Part shown: one piece after another, positions 24,391 through 34,018 of the stretch
How positions within the stretch are numbered: the stretch's first letter is position 1
Layout of the letters: the number at the start of each line of letters is the position of its first letter
From: Affinirhizobium lemnae
GTDB lineage: Bacteria > Pseudomonadota > Alphaproteobacteria > Rhizobiales > Rhizobiaceae
Assembly: GCF_022968395.1 (NCBI RefSeq)
Contig: NZ_JALJQZ010000030.1
Span: 1-52,224 of the forward strand
Direction: 5' to 3'
DNA: 52,224 bases
Translations under genes and position numbers: made by a program
The notes under the pieces: model-generated
The model's input: the letters and a program-made list of their open reading frames with translations, nothing else
The model's database searches: none
Told to the model about the DNA's origin: nothing

Positions 24391-25605
24391 TCAATTCCGC
24401 AAGGCTTTCAACAGGCTCTTGGAAGGTTCGCCATCGCGCTCCATGCCCAGACGCGCCTGAATGGCGGCAATGGCGGCCTTTGAACCCGAGCCGAAGTTTC
24501 CGTCGATTTCGCCGTCATAATAGCCCAGCTCCTTGAGACGGCTCTGTAGCTCGAACTTTTCCTTGATGTCCAACGTGTTGTGCGGACGCGGCCAGGATTG
24601 TTGCATGCCGCCGTAACCGGCGATCTCGTCGGCCAGTAAACCAACACCCAGCGCATAGGAATCTGCCGCATTGTATCGTTTGATGACGGTGAAATTGGTC
24701 ATCATCAGGAATGCGGGGCCTTCGGCTCCTGCGAGCAATTTGAGCGTTGCGCGATCATTGGGGCGGGGAAACGCCTTGCCATTGGCGCGCACGAAGCCAA
24801 GTTTTGCCCATTGCGCCAGCGTCTTTGTCTGGCCTGCATGGCGTGCCGCACCGGCAGGGCTTACGGCCTCATAGCCCCATGTAGCGCCGGTCTGCCAGCC
24901 GTTTTTCGCAAGAAGATTTGCGGCAGTCGCTAGAGCATCGGGTACAGAACTCCAGATATCGCGACGGCCATCGCCATCGGCATCGACGGAATAGAGAAGA
25001 TAGCTCGTCGGTATGAACTGCGTATGCCCCATGGCGCCTGCCCAGGAGCCGGTCAGATGCTTCGGTGTCACATCACCCGATTGCAGGATCTTGAGCGCAG
25101 CAATCAATTGCTTGCGGGCAAAATTGGCTCGTTTCGGGTCACCCCAGGCAAGGGTCGCGAGCGCTTGCGGCACGTGGTGAAGACGGTCGTGGTTCTGGAG
25201 GGCCGCCCCGTAATTCGTTTCCATCGACCAGATGGCCAGCAGGATATATTTGTCGACGCCGAAATGGCGTTCCAGCGCCGTCAGCGTGCGGTTGTGCTTG
25301 GCCAGCATCTCGCGCCCGACCTTCACGGTATACGGGTTTACGCGGGAATCGAGATAATCCCAGATCTGCGCCTTGAACTCGGGCTGATAGCGTGCCTTTT
25401 CCAGCACTTCCTCGTCCGGGCCGGTAATTCCGGCAAATGCCTGGTTATAGGTTGATTTGGTTATACCATTCGCTGCAGCCGTTTCATAGAATCTGGCGAC
25501 CCATGCCTTGAAACCTGCGTCTGCCTTGGCATCTATCGCAGAAGTCGCAACAATAACGGCTGCGATCGCGGAGAGAGCAAAGCGTCTGGCGCTGAATTTT
25601 TTCAT
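24391..25605 (-). CDS. Lytic murein transglycosylase, MltB type
   Basis: 404 aa from ATG 25605 with signal peptide (MKKFSARRFALSAIAAVIVA...AKA). The SLT_2 domain (about 28-320) has the catalytic Glu in AIWSMETNYGAAL and the GAMGHTQFIPTSYLLYSVD segment. A C-terminal peptidoglycan-binding domain (ELQSRLKELGYYDGEID through the end) follows. It cleaves the MurNAc-GlcNAc bond with 1,6-anhydro product formation in the periplasm. No lipobox, so soluble rather than a lipoprotein like E. coli MltB. Confidence 0.92.
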   Translation of the reverse strand: MKKFSARRFALSAIAAVIVATSAIDAKADAGFKAWVARFYETAAANGITKSTYNQAFAGITGPDEEVLEKARYQPEFKAQIWDYLDSRVNPYTVKVGREMLAKHNRTLTALERHFGVDKYILLAIWSMETNYGAALQNHDRLHHVPQALATLAWGDPKRANFARKQLIAALKILQSGDVTPKHLTGSWAGAMGHTQFIPTSYLLYSVDADGDGRRDIWSSVPDALATAANLLAKNGWQTGATWGYEAVSPAGAARHAGQTKTLAQWAKLGFVRANGKAFPRPNDRATLKLLAGAEGPAFLMMTNFTVIKRYNAADSYALGVGLLADEIAGYGGMQQSWPRPHNTLDIKEKFELQSRLKELGYYDGEIDGNFGSGSKAAIAAIQARLGMERDGEPSKSLLKALRN

Positions 25606-25813
25606 CGGCGGAGTGTTCCTTGTTCTATCCGGTCTCAAATTTGCCAGGATCGGGAACGACGCCCTGACATTGAAGCAACAGGGTAGACCGACAGTGTCAA
25701 CAAATTCTTTACCATGTGGACACTCCTCTGTCATTGTTTGTGAAACAGTAGTGATTGGCTGCTAAGGCGAAGGCCATGGCACCCTCTTAGGTTTGTGCTT
25801 GAAGGAGGCATGA

Positions 25814-26698
25814 GTGGGACAACAGAAGATCCGTAAAGCCGTATTCCCAGTTGCAGGTCTTGGAACTCGCTTCCTACCCGCGACCAAGGCTGTTCCGAAG
25901 GAAATGCTGACGGTCGTGGATAAGCCGGTCATTCAGTATGTCGTCGATGAGGCGGCGGCTGCCGGCATCGAGCACTTCGTATTCGTGACAGGCCGCGGCA
26001 AGGGCGTCATCGAGGACTATTTCGACATCCAGTACGAACTGGAACAGATGTTGCGCGAGCGGAACAAAAATGCGGAACTGACCCTGCTTTCCGACCTCTT
26101 GCCGACTGCCGGTACGGCAAGCTTCACCCGCCAGCAGGTTCCGCTCGGTCTTGGCCATGCCGTCTGGTGCGCACGCGATATCGTCGGCAACGAGCCATTC
26201 GCCGTGCTGCTGCCTGACATGATCATGGCGTCGGAGAAAAGCTGCCTCAAGGGCATGGTAGAGCTCTACGACAAGACCGGCGGCAATGTTCTGGCCGTTG
26301 AAGAGTGCGATCCTGCACTCGCGCATAAATATGGCATCGTCGGCATGGGGGACAAAGTTGGCGAAGAGGGCTTCAAGATCACCCAGATGGTGGAGAAGCC
26401 TGCCAAGGGCACTGCACCTTCCAACTTCTTCATCAATGGTCGCTACATCCTGCAGCCCGAAATCTTTACGATCCTTGAGACCCAGGAGCGCGGTGCGGGC
26501 AACGAAATCCAGCTGACGGACGGCATGCTTGCGCTGGCCAAGTCTCAGGAGTTCTCGGCCTATCACTTCAAGGGCGAGACCTTCGACTGTGGTGCCAAGG
26601 ATGGTTTCATCCTCGCCAATCTCGCCTTCGCCCTGAAGCGTGACGACATCCGTCCGCTGATCGAAGGACCGTTGAAGGCCATCACATCGAAGATGTGA
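25814..26698 (+). CDS. galU: UTP-glucose-1-phosphate uridylyltransferase
   Basis: 294 aa starting at GTG 25814, five bases after GAAGGAGG; the nearby ATG 25810 is out of frame and closes at once. Nucleotidyltransferase signature [18 protein letters not shown], then [12 protein letters not shown] and [20 protein letters not shown]. It makes UDP-glucose for exopolysaccharide, LPS core and cyclic beta-glucan. Monocistronic with its own terminator. Confidence 0.96.
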   Translation: MGQQKIRKAVFPVAGLGTRFLPATKAVPKEMLTVVDKPVIQYVVDEAAAAGIEHFVFVTGRGKGVIEDYFDIQYELEQMLRERNKNAELTLLSDLLPTAGTASFTRQQVPLGLGHAVWCARDIVGNEPFAVLLPDMIMASEKSCLKGMVELYDKTGGNVLAVEECDPALAHKYGIVGMGDKVGEEGFKITQMVEKPAKGTAPSNFFINGRYILQPEIFTILETQERGAGNEIQLTDGMLALAKSQEFSAYHFKGETFDCGAKDGFILANLAFALKRDDIRPLIEGPLKAITSKM

Positions 26699-26721
26699 GC
26701 TTGCATTTCGTGAAAACGAAC

Positions 26722-26753
26722 AGGGCCCCGGAAGCGATTCCGGGGCCTCTTTT
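26722..26753 (+). terminator. Terminator of galU
   Basis: AGGGCCCCGGAA-GCG-ATTCCGGGGCCT followed by CTTTTCT. It abuts the stop of the convergent outer-membrane protein gene (26754). Confidence 0.85.
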
Positions 26754-28403
26754 CTATCGCCTGAGGGTTAGGCCGACGCCCGCGCGCAACTGCTTGCTGT
26801 CGGTTCCGCCCGGATTGTCGGTGAACTCGTAAGCCACATTGGCGGTGGCATCGAAATAGCGATTGATGTTCCAGATGAGACCGGTTCCGAGAGACCAGTT
26901 CAAGGCGTTCTCCGTGCTCGGATAATCGCGCAGTGTGGAGGAGGCGGTCAGTCGGCCTGTCAGATCGTTGCGGATCAGATGCGAGAGGCCCGCACTTAGC
27001 TGATAGTCCACCCAACCGCTCTGGCCAGCTGCCGTGGCATCCTGCACGGTGGTTCTGAGACCTAGATCAACATCCGTGCCCCGTTGGGGCGACCAGAGCA
27101 GAGTTCCGTCTACGGTAAAGGCGTTGATGGATTTTAGACGGGCATCCTCATAGTCGACTATGGCGTAGCCAAGGCCCAGTTCGCCGCGCAACTTTTCTCC
27201 GAGATCGAGTTGCACGCCTGCACGGCCGCCGTAGCTCCAGGAGGATCGGGCATAACCCAGCCGGTCGACATCGTCGTCGTAGAGCGCGCGCCCGAGTGTT
27301 GCCTCGATGAAGGGAATAAGAGCAGGCGAAAGCTCGTAGCCGACACGGATGCGTCCCTCGACAGCGTTACGGTCCCTGTCGCTGAGGCTGAGCGAGCTTC
27401 CGTCTGCAAAGCGGGCAGAGCCATAGAGGGAGCGTGTTCCGGTCAGCGCTGCGGTTCCGCGCAGAATGCCGAAGTCGCGCTCGATCGTTCCGCCCAGAGA
27501 GAAGCGATCGACGCGCGCCTGCTGCACCGTTCCGGCAATCGCGTTCGGGTCGCTGGCATCTTCACGCTCGAACGCGTAACCGGCGAGAACATGGGCGACG
27601 GTCTGGTTTGACAGATCCAAACGCAAATCGGCATCCAGTCGTGCACTCGGCTCGGTTTGACCTGTGCCGCTGAGGTTCTTCTGCCAGGTGCCGGAGCCTG
27701 TGATGGTCAGTGCATGGCGTGCCCAATCCGAGGTCAGCGTTCCATTCAGCGTCGTGGCAAGATAGTTGCGTCGGCTCGTATTGGATCCGCTACGGGTTGT
27801 TTCCGAATTGACGCTCTGGTTCACGCTTGGCCGAAGTGTGAAGGTGCCAAGTTTTACCCCAAGACCATCGCCACGACCGGCAGGCGCTTCCCCGCCCTCG
27901 ATCCCTTCCTCGGCCGTATTCTGCTGCGGTTCTGTAAGTTCGCTCAGATCGTCGGCGATGAGACCGTCCGCCTGATTGAGCGTTGTGCCCTGCAGCATAT
28001 TGGTTCCCGCACGCAGGGGGGTGGTGGCAAGGCTTGTCGTGCCGGACGCGGTTGAAGACAGCCCATTGTTTGATTGGTCGAGAGGATCCGTTGCCTCGCC
28101 ATCGGTCAGCGAGGTTACACTGGCAGAATCAGGATCAGTCATACTAGGCAGTTGACCCGCGCCAAAGCCGGTACTGGTGCCTGTTCCTGTGCTGCGGATC
28201 GGAAAGGTTTCATTCAGTGTGCTTGAGGAGCCAGTTCGTGCAGTGCTTCCGCTGCTGGCCGTCGCATTCGTATTGCGATTGCTGCTGCTGGCGGATTGCG
28301 CTGATGCAATGGTCGGAATGGCTAAAATGGTTGACGCAAGCAGGGTCAGCGTAGCGCCGAGGCGCCGCTGCCGCAAAGCATCGTTTGAAATGCGTTTCGT
28401 CAT
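26754..28403 (-). CDS. Outer-membrane beta-barrel protein
   Basis: 549 aa from ATG 28403, followed by a signal peptide (LTLLASTILAIPTIASAQS). Residues about 24-190 are low-complexity Ser/Thr/Gly/Asn-rich with acidic runs (AEEGIEGGEAPAGRGDG). From about 200 a series of alternating amphipathic strands runs to the end, closing with RAGVGLTLRR. This matches the COG5338-type outer-membrane barrels of rhizobia. A start at 28505 would put the signal peptide 40 residues inside and overlap kdsD's leader, so it is rejected. Function unknown; possibly an adhesin-like surface or transport protein. Confidence 0.75.
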   Translation of the reverse strand: MTKRISNDALRQRRLGATLTLLASTILAIPTIASAQSASSSNRNTNATASSGSTARTGSSSTLNETFPIRSTGTGTSTGFGAGQLPSMTDPDSASVTSLTDGEATDPLDQSNNGLSSTASGTTSLATTPLRAGTNMLQGTTLNQADGLIADDLSELTEPQQNTAEEGIEGGEAPAGRGDGLGVKLGTFTLRPSVNQSVNSETTRSGSNTSRRNYLATTLNGTLTSDWARHALTITGSGTWQKNLSGTGQTEPSARLDADLRLDLSNQTVAHVLAGYAFEREDASDPNAIAGTVQQARVDRFSLGGTIERDFGILRGTAALTGTRSLYGSARFADGSSLSLSDRDRNAVEGRIRVGYELSPALIPFIEATLGRALYDDDVDRLGYARSSWSYGGRAGVQLDLGEKLRGELGLGYAIVDYEDARLKSINAFTVDGTLLWSPQRGTDVDLGLRTTVQDATAAGQSGWVDYQLSAGLSHLIRNDLTGRLTASSTLRDYPSTENALNWSLGTGLIWNINRYFDATANVAYEFTDNPGGTDSKQLRAGVGLTLRR

Positions 28404-28535
28404 GGCGCCGACTGGGCTCCCAAATATTCTTACCCATTCGTAAACCCTTGTGGTTAACGATTGGTTGATTTCCCTTTTGCGGAGCTTGATTGGCCGCATG
28501 GACATTTGGTCGGTTCGCGGCTATGGCTCCCGCCC

Positions 28536-29531
28536 ATGATGAGCGAGACCAGATCCTTGACCTTGACCGATCCTGTTCATTCAGCGCTGCGGACGCTGGC
28601 TACCGAAAAGCGCGGGCTGGAGGCGCTGGAGGCGGCCCTGCAGAACGGGCTTGCCGAACCGTTGACGCGCGCTGTCGAGTTGATCTCGAACATAACGGGT
28701 CGAGTGATCGTGACGGGCGTTGGCAAGAGCGGTCATATCGGCGCCAAGCTTGCGGCGACCTTCGCCTCTACCGGAACGCCCGCTTCCTTCGTCCACGCTG
28801 CGGAAGCCAATCATGGCGATCTCGGCATGATTGCAGGAAATGATCTCGTGATTGCGCTCTCGAAGGGCGGAGAAAGCGCGGAATTGCGCAACATTCTTTC
28901 CTACACGCTGCGCTTCTCGATTCCGCTGGTGTCTCTCACCTGTTCACCTGAATCTTCGCTTGCTCGCGCTTCCGACGTGGTGCTGCTGCTGCCGAACGAG
29001 GAGGAAGCCTGTCCGCATGGGCTTGCCCCCACCACATCGACACTGATGCAGTTGGCAATCGGCGACGCGCTGGCGATTGCGCTGCTTGAGGCGCGCGGCT
29101 TTACCGCGACCGACTTCCACACCTTCCACCCGGGTGGAAAGCTGGGCGCTGGTCTGACGCATGTGAAGGATATCATGCATACGGGGGAGCGCCTGCCGCT
29201 CGTACCATCGGGAACCTCAATGCCGGAAGCCGTGCAGGTTCTTTCCCGCAAGCACTTCGGCTGCGTTATCGTTCTGAATGAAGATGGCACCATTGCCGGT
29301 ATCGTGACCGAAGGCGACATGGCGCGAAACCTGACGCGCAATCTGGGCGAACTGACGGTCGATGACGTGATGACCCGGACGCCGAAAACCGTGCCCCCGG
29401 AAACCCTGGCAACGGCAGCATTGGCCCTGATCAACAAGCACAGCATCGGTGCATTGATCATTGCCGATGCAGACAAGCGCCCGCTGGGTCTCGTCCATTT
29501 CCACGATCTCTTGCGGATCGGCGTGGCCTGA
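28536..29531 (+). CDS. kdsD: Arabinose-5-phosphate isomerase (KpsF/GutQ type)
   Basis: 331 aa from ATG 28536 or 28539. SIS domain with VTGVGKSGHIGAKLAATFAS, then EANHGDLGMI, ALSKGGESAELRNIL and HPGGKLG, then two CBS repeats (HFGCVIVLNEDGTIAGIVTE; IGALIIADADKRPLGLVHF). It converts ribulose-5-phosphate to arabinose-5-phosphate, the first step to Kdo for LPS. The divergent start region overlaps the upstream part of the outer-membrane protein gene's leader. Confidence 0.93.
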   Translation: MMSETRSLTLTDPVHSALRTLATEKRGLEALEAALQNGLAEPLTRAVELISNITGRVIVTGVGKSGHIGAKLAATFASTGTPASFVHAAEANHGDLGMIAGNDLVIALSKGGESAELRNILSYTLRFSIPLVSLTCSPESSLARASDVVLLLPNEEEACPHGLAPTTSTLMQLAIGDALAIALLEARGFTATDFHTFHPGGKLGAGLTHVKDIMHTGERLPLVPSGTSMPEAVQVLSRKHFGCVIVLNEDGTIAGIVTEGDMARNLTRNLGELTVDDVMTRTPKTVPPETLATAALALINKHSIGALIIADADKRPLGLVHFHDLLRIGVA

Positions 29532-29993
29532 TCAGGCCACCGGTTCCACGATCAGTTCGCTGCCGCTCCAGTGTGCGACGCGCACGCGCATTCCCGCCGG
29601 AAGGTCCGGGCCGCTGACCGGCCACCAGGTATCGTCAAGGCGGATCCGGCCTCGCCCTTCGCGGATGGGTTCCGCTAAGGTAGCCGTTCTCCCAACCAGG
29701 CTTTCGCCCCGGCGGTTGAGCAGTGGTTGGTCGGTCTTCGCATCGTCGCTTCCGTAGAAACGCCGGCCGATCAGCGTGATGATCACCGAGAGAAAGGCGA
29801 AGAGCAGCAACTGGATCTGCCAGCTCCAGAGAGTCTGTTCCCAAAGGAAGAGGGAGGCCGTACCCATGACAAGGGCGGCCAGACCGATCCAGATCAGGAA
29901 GACACCGGGTGCGGCCAGTTCCGCAGCCAGAAGTACAAATCCCAGGATCCACCAGTTCCAGGGACCAAGGGAGGCAATCATGCTCGCGATCAT
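29532..29993 (-). CDS. NfeD-like membrane protein
   Basis: 153 aa. Two or three membrane helices (WWILGFVLLAAELAAPGVFL; LIWIGLAALVMGTASLFL; IQLLLFAFLSVIITLIG) followed by an OB-fold C-terminal domain (LVGRTATLAEPIREGRGRIR...VRVAHWSGSELIVEPV). This short NfeD1b class pairs with stomatin-like proteins; its ATG overlaps the stomatin stop by 4 bp. Together they probably organise membrane microdomains or assist membrane protein quality control. Confidence 0.88.
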   Translation of the reverse strand: MIASMIASLGPWNWWILGFVLLAAELAAPGVFLIWIGLAALVMGTASLFLWEQTLWSWQIQLLLFAFLSVIITLIGRRFYGSDDAKTDQPLLNRRGESLVGRTATLAEPIREGRGRIRLDDTWWPVSGPDLPAGMRVRVAHWSGSELIVEPVA

Positions 29994-31009
29994 AGGTCGC
30001 TCTCGGGATTGCGGTTGAACGGATTGACGGCGGGCGTGGTGCGCGGCTGATTGCTGACGCGGCGTGCCGTGTCGCGAGGTGTTTCGGACCGTTCGCCGAA
30101 GACCTCGCGAGCAATGGCGCCGATGCCGCCTAGAGAGCCGATCAGGGATGAGGCCTCCATCGGCATCAGCACGATCTTGGAATTGGATGCGGTGCCGATC
30201 GAGGCCATGGCTTCTGTGTATTTCTGTGCGACGAAGTAGTTGATGGCGTTCACATCGCCTGCGGCAATGGCCTCGGACACCATGCGCGTTGCTTTCGCTT
30301 CGGCTTCGGCCAATCGCTCGCGCGCTTCGGCCTGCCGGAAGGCCGCTTCCTTTTCGCCCTCTGCCTGAAGAACGGCTGCCTGCTTTGCACCTTCTGCCCG
30401 CAGGATGGCGGCATTACGCGAGCCTTCCGCTTCCAGAACCTGCGCGCGCTTTTCACGCTCCGCCTTCATCTGGCGTGCCATGGACTGAACGAGGTCGGCT
30501 GGCGGCTGGATATCCTTGATCTCGACGCGCGTGACCTTGATGCCCCAGGGCTGGACGGCCTCATCCACGACGCGCAGCAGGCGTTCGTTGATGACTTCGC
30601 GGTTAGAGAGCAGTTCATCGAGATCCATGGAGCCCATGACCGAGCGGATATTGGTCATGGTCAGGTTCTGGATTGCGTTCTGCAGGTTCGAGATCTGGTA
30701 GGCGGCCTGCGCCGGGTTCAGCACCTGGTAGAAAGCCACTGCATCGGCAGAGACGCTGGCATTGTCCCGGGTGATGACTTCCTGTGTCGGTACGTCCAGA
30801 ACCTGCTCCATCACGTTCATCTTCGCGCCGATTTTCTCGATGAAGGGCGTGATGATGTTGAGGCCCGGATCGAGCGTTCGGGTGTATCGGCCAAAGCGCT
30901 CCACCGTGTAGCGATAGCCCTGCGGCACTGTTTTCACAGCGGCAAACAGCACCAGTATGACGATCACCACAGCTGCGATGACGACGATATCGAAACCCGA
31001 CATAGGCAT
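29990..31009 (-). CDS. SPFH/band 7 stomatin-like protein (QmcA type)
   Basis: 339 aa from ATG 31009, preceded by GGGAGAAC. One N-terminal membrane anchor (FDIVVIAAVVIVILVLFAAV), an SPFH domain (VPQGYRYTVERFGRYTRTLD through RVEIKDIQPP), then a long Ala/Glu/Arg-rich coiled coil (AEREKRAQVLEAEGSRNAAI onwards) and a C-terminal IVLMPMEASSLIGSLGG. It forms large membrane-bound oligomers, probably as a scaffold with the NfeD-like partner encoded downstream. Confidence 0.92.
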   Translation of the reverse strand: MPMSGFDIVVIAAVVIVILVLFAAVKTVPQGYRYTVERFGRYTRTLDPGLNIITPFIEKIGAKMNVMEQVLDVPTQEVITRDNASVSADAVAFYQVLNPAQAAYQISNLQNAIQNLTMTNIRSVMGSMDLDELLSNREVINERLLRVVDEAVQPWGIKVTRVEIKDIQPPADLVQSMARQMKAEREKRAQVLEAEGSRNAAILRAEGAKQAAVLQAEGEKEAAFRQAEARERLAEAEAKATRMVSEAIAAGDVNAINYFVAQKYTEAMASIGTASNSKIVLMPMEASSLIGSLGGIGAIAREVFGERSETPRDTARRVSNQPRTTPAVNPFNRNPESDL

Positions 31010-31135
31010 GGTTGTTCTCCCGCGCTTTCTACTCTTCCTGTCCGTGTAAACCTTATCGCACCAACCTGCCAGCGTCATGACAGCGCAGTGCTTGCCAAAG
31101 ATGCGCTTCCTGCGCTAACAGGCGCGCAGGTAAAA

Positions 31136-31169
31136 CTCCGGTCGCAGCCTACCCGGTAAAAACAAGGAA
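31136..31169 (+). promoter_or_regulatory. PreQ1 class I riboswitch before queC
   Basis: CCGG-TCGCAGCCTAC-CCGG forms the short P1 stem-loop. It is followed by the A-rich tail TAAAAACAAGGAA, in which the Shine-Dalgarno AAGGA is embedded. This matches the small preQ1-I aptamer plan (GGTYgCAGCYACCC hairpin with an A-tail pseudoknot), and queC is a classical target. Bound preQ1 would hide the ribosome binding site, shutting down queCDE translation. Confidence 0.8.
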
Positions 31170-31176
31170 CACGATC

Positions 31177-31884
31177 ATGAAGACCCTCGTCGTCTGCTCC
31201 GGCGGACTCGATTCCGTTTCGCTTGCCTACAAGATCGCGGCGGAACAAACCCTCATTGGCCTCATCTCCTTCAACTATGGCCAGCGCCATTCCAAGGAAG
31301 TGGACTTCGCCGCCAAGGCTGCAGCAAGACTTGGCGTGCCGCATGACATTATCGATATCACCCCCATCGGCAAGCACCTTACCGGGTCCGCGCTGACCGA
31401 TGACGTGGATGTGCCGGACGGTCATTATGCGGAAGAAACGATGAAGATCACCGTCGTTCCGAACCGCAACGCCATCATGCTGACCATTGCCTTCGGGCTT
31501 GCGGCAGCCCGGCAGGCTGATGCGGTCGCCGTGGCCGTCCATGGCGGTGACCACTTCATCTACCCCGATTGCCGTCCCGGTTTTATCAACGCCTTTCAAA
31601 CCATGCAGAACGCGGCGCTGGAAGGCTATGCCTCGGTGACGCTGTTGGCTCCCTTCGTGGAGGTTCCAAAGTCAGAAATCGTGCGGGAAGGGGCGAAGTA
31701 CGATACGCCGTTTGCCGATACCTGGTCCTGCTACAAGGGTGGCGCGAAACAGTGCGGGCGCTGTGGCACCTGCGTGGAACGGCGCGAGGCTTTCCATCTC
31801 GCCGGGATCGATGACCCTACCGAGTATGAAGATCCGGATTTCTGGAAAACCGCGACGGCGGGCTTTGAAGCGCGGGAGGTCTGA
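31177..31884 (+). CDS. queC: 7-cyano-7-deazaguanine synthase
   Basis: 235 aa. The PP-loop ATPase motif is VVCSGGLDSVSLAYK. C-terminal zinc ligands lie in WSCYKGGAKQCGRCGTCVERR (four Cys). It converts carboxydeazaguanine to preQ0, using ATP and ammonia. First gene of the queCDE operon, under the preQ1 riboswitch. Confidence 0.96.
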   Translation: MKTLVVCSGGLDSVSLAYKIAAEQTLIGLISFNYGQRHSKEVDFAAKAAARLGVPHDIIDITPIGKHLTGSALTDDVDVPDGHYAEETMKITVVPNRNAIMLTIAFGLAAARQADAVAVAVHGGDHFIYPDCRPGFINAFQTMQNAALEGYASVTLLAPFVEVPKSEIVREGAKYDTPFADTWSCYKGGAKQCGRCGTCVERREAFHLAGIDDPTEYEDPDFWKTATAGFEAREV

Positions 31885-31887
31885 ACC

Positions 31888-32244
31888 ATGTTCCGTATCA
31901 CCAAGGAATTTCATTTCTCCGCCTCACACCGGCTGGACCATCTGCCGGAAGACCATCAGTGCAATCGTCTCCATGGTCACAACTACATTGTGGTGGTGGA
32001 ACTGGCCGGGGAGAGTTTGAATGCTGACGGTTTCGTGCGCGATTACCACGATCTCACGGCGCTGAAGACCTATATCGATGATCAGTTCGACCATCGTCAT
32101 CTGAACGATGTGCTGGGTCACGGCTACACGACTGCGGAGAACCTCGCCCGCCATTTCTATGAGTGGTGCAAGGCGCGTTTCCCGGAAACCTCTGCCGTCA
32201 AGGTTTCGGAAACGCCGAAGACTTGGGCGGAGTATCGCCCGTGA
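31888..32244 (+). CDS. queD: 6-carboxy-5,6,7,8-tetrahydropterin synthase
   Basis: 118 aa. PTPS fold with zinc-binding histidines in [24 protein letters not shown] (His15, then His29 and His31 in LHGHNY) and the catalytic Cys just before. DHRHLNDV and ETPKTWAEY follow. Makes carboxytetrahydropterin from dihydroneopterin triphosphate. Three bases after queC. Confidence 0.95.
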   Translation: MFRITKEFHFSASHRLDHLPEDHQCNRLHGHNYIVVVELAGESLNADGFVRDYHDLTALKTYIDDQFDHRHLNDVLGHGYTTAENLARHFYEWCKARFPETSAVKVSETPKTWAEYRP

Positions 32245-32969
32245 GCGGTGACTTGATCCGGGTTTCGGAAATCTTCGGCCCGACCATTCAGGGCGAGGGC
32301 GTGTTGATCGGCCAGCCAACGGTTTTTGTCAGAACCGGCGGCTGCGATTACCGCTGTTCGTGGTGCGACAGCCTGCATGCTGTCGAGAGCGCCTATCGCG
32401 ATACGTGGACTGCGATGAGTGTTCCAGACATCTGGGCCGAGGTCGAACGGCTTTCGGGCAAAGCCCCGTTGATGGTTTCCCTTTCCGGCGGTAATCCGGC
32501 AATCCAGCCTCTGGCTCCGTTGATCGAACACGGAAAGAAGCGCAACTACCGTTTTGCTCTCGAAACGCAGGGCAGTCTGGCGAGAGACTGGTTTTCGAGC
32601 CTTGATGTGCTGGTTCTTTCACCCAAGCCGCCCTCCAGCGGAATGGAGTATGACCGGCAGACGCTTGTCGATTGCATCGCCCGGGCTGGAGAAGGCCCGC
32701 GCGTGGTGCTGAAATTCGTCGTGTTCGATGAGGCAGACTATGCCTTCGCCCGCTCGGTTTCGGCAGGATTTCCGCAGCTTAGCGTCTATCTCCAGCCCGG
32801 AAACCATACGCCACCGCCGCCCGATGCAGAGGATTTCCCCATCGATATGGATGCAATCATGGGCCGTATGCGCTGGCTGATCGACCGTGTGATGGCCGAT
32901 CGCTGGTTTGCCGCAACGGTTCTGCCACAGTTGCATGTGCTGCTCTGGGGAAACCGGCGCGGCGTTTGA
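32241..32969 (+). CDS. queE: 7-carboxy-7-deazaguanine synthase (radical SAM)
   Basis: 242 aa from GTG 32241, overlapping the queD stop by 4 bp (GTGA), so translation is probably coupled. Radical SAM cysteines in [12 protein letters not shown] are spaced C-x3-C-x2-[21 protein letters not shown] and [10 protein letters not shown] are typical of QueE. It converts carboxytetrahydropterin to carboxydeazaguanine. Confidence 0.95.
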   Translation: MSGDLIRVSEIFGPTIQGEGVLIGQPTVFVRTGGCDYRCSWCDSLHAVESAYRDTWTAMSVPDIWAEVERLSGKAPLMVSLSGGNPAIQPLAPLIEHGKKRNYRFALETQGSLARDWFSSLDVLVLSPKPPSSGMEYDRQTLVDCIARAGEGPRVVLKFVVFDEADYAFARSVSAGFPQLSVYLQPGNHTPPPPDAEDFPIDMDAIMGRMRWLIDRVMADRWFAATVLPQLHVLLWGNRRGV

Positions 32970-33085
32970 AAATAAAAAAATCCTAAGCCTCTTTGATTCG
33001 AATTTTAACGATTCGCTTAAGTGCTGATTAGCCCCCCGGTCCTAGGGTCCGGCACCTGACATGAATCAGTTGAGAGGAATTCGGA

Positions 33086-33970
33086 ATGATTCCGACGCCA
33101 TCCATGGCACTTCGGGCCGTTCGCGGTTCGTTGGTGGCCAAGATTTTTGCCGTTTGTTTTCTGGCTATTCACCTGCCGCTCATTGCCATGATCGCCTATC
33201 TTGGCAGCGGCTTTTCAACCAATCCCGGCGAGGTTCTCACCATTTTGCTGGCTGCGACCTTGATTGGCACGATAACCTGCCTGTCCACCCTTTGGTGGTT
33301 CATCCGTCCTTTGCGCGGCTTGGCGAGGGCCGTGCAGCAATACCAGGCGGATGGAACGCCTGTTAGACTGCGGCTTGCCCAATCCGATGAAATTGGTGTT
33401 GTTGCCAACACGGTTGCCACGACGATTGCAGAACTCGATAGCGTGATGCGCAAGCTGCGCCAGCAGGCTACGACCGACCAGTTGACCGGACTTGGCAATC
33501 GACGATGGTTGACGGAGCGCATTGCAATCGAGCAAACCCGGGCGGAGCGGGAGAAGGCTCCTATTTCCGTCGTTCTGTTCGATCTCGATCACTTCAAGAA
33601 TATCAATGACAGCCACGGCCATGATGTGGGCGACAAGGTTCTGATGGCCGTTGGCGAAGTCATTCGCGACAACCTGCGCCGTTACGATCTTGCGGCGCGC
33701 ATCGGCGGCGAGGAATTTTGTCTGGTTCTGCCGAAAACAAGAGCGAATGAGGCTGCTGCGATTGCCGAGCGGTTTCGGGCGCAGTTCGAAAAGCTCTGGA
33801 TCGAGCCTCTGCGGCCCGGCCGCGTGACAGCGTCATTCGGGGTTTATGAGGCGACGCCGGCCGATAGCATGCAGGCCATGCTCTTGCAGGCCGACCGTGC
33901 GCTGTATCGCGCAAAGGAGACAGGTCGAAACCGCGTTCAAAGCGCCGGTTGGCCGGCGGAGTCGCGGTGA
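33086..33970 (+). CDS. Membrane-bound diguanylate cyclase
   Basis: 294 aa. Two transmembrane helices (about 17-40 and 49-72) with a very short periplasmic loop, a HAMP-like linker (FIRPLRGLARAVQQYQADG, about 72-125), then a GGDEF domain: DQLTGLGNRRWL, LFDLDHFKNINDSHGHDVGD, and the active site IGGEEF (GGEEF 207-211). The inhibitory I-site RRYD (198-201) lies exactly five residues ahead, so product feedback by c-di-GMP is likely. With hardly any periplasmic domain, it may sense membrane state or a partner. Confidence 0.93.
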   Translation: MIPTPSMALRAVRGSLVAKIFAVCFLAIHLPLIAMIAYLGSGFSTNPGEVLTILLAATLIGTITCLSTLWWFIRPLRGLARAVQQYQADGTPVRLRLAQSDEIGVVANTVATTIAELDSVMRKLRQQATTDQLTGLGNRRWLTERIAIEQTRAEREKAPISVVLFDLDHFKNINDSHGHDVGDKVLMAVGEVIRDNLRRYDLAARIGGEEFCLVLPKTRANEAAAIAERFRAQFEKLWIEPLRPGRVTASFGVYEATPADSMQAMLLQADRALYRAKETGRNRVQSAGWPAESR

Positions 33971-33977
33971 GTTATGA

Positions 33978-34003
33978 AAATGCCCGGCTAGCCGGGCATT
34001 TTC
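33978..34003. terminator. Bidirectional terminator between the GGDEF gene and hemH
   Basis: AAAATGCCCGGC-TA-GCCGGGCATTTT, a near-perfect palindrome with A-run and T-run, placed between convergent genes. Confidence 0.9.
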
Positions 34004-34018
34004 ACTACTTTTCGATAA

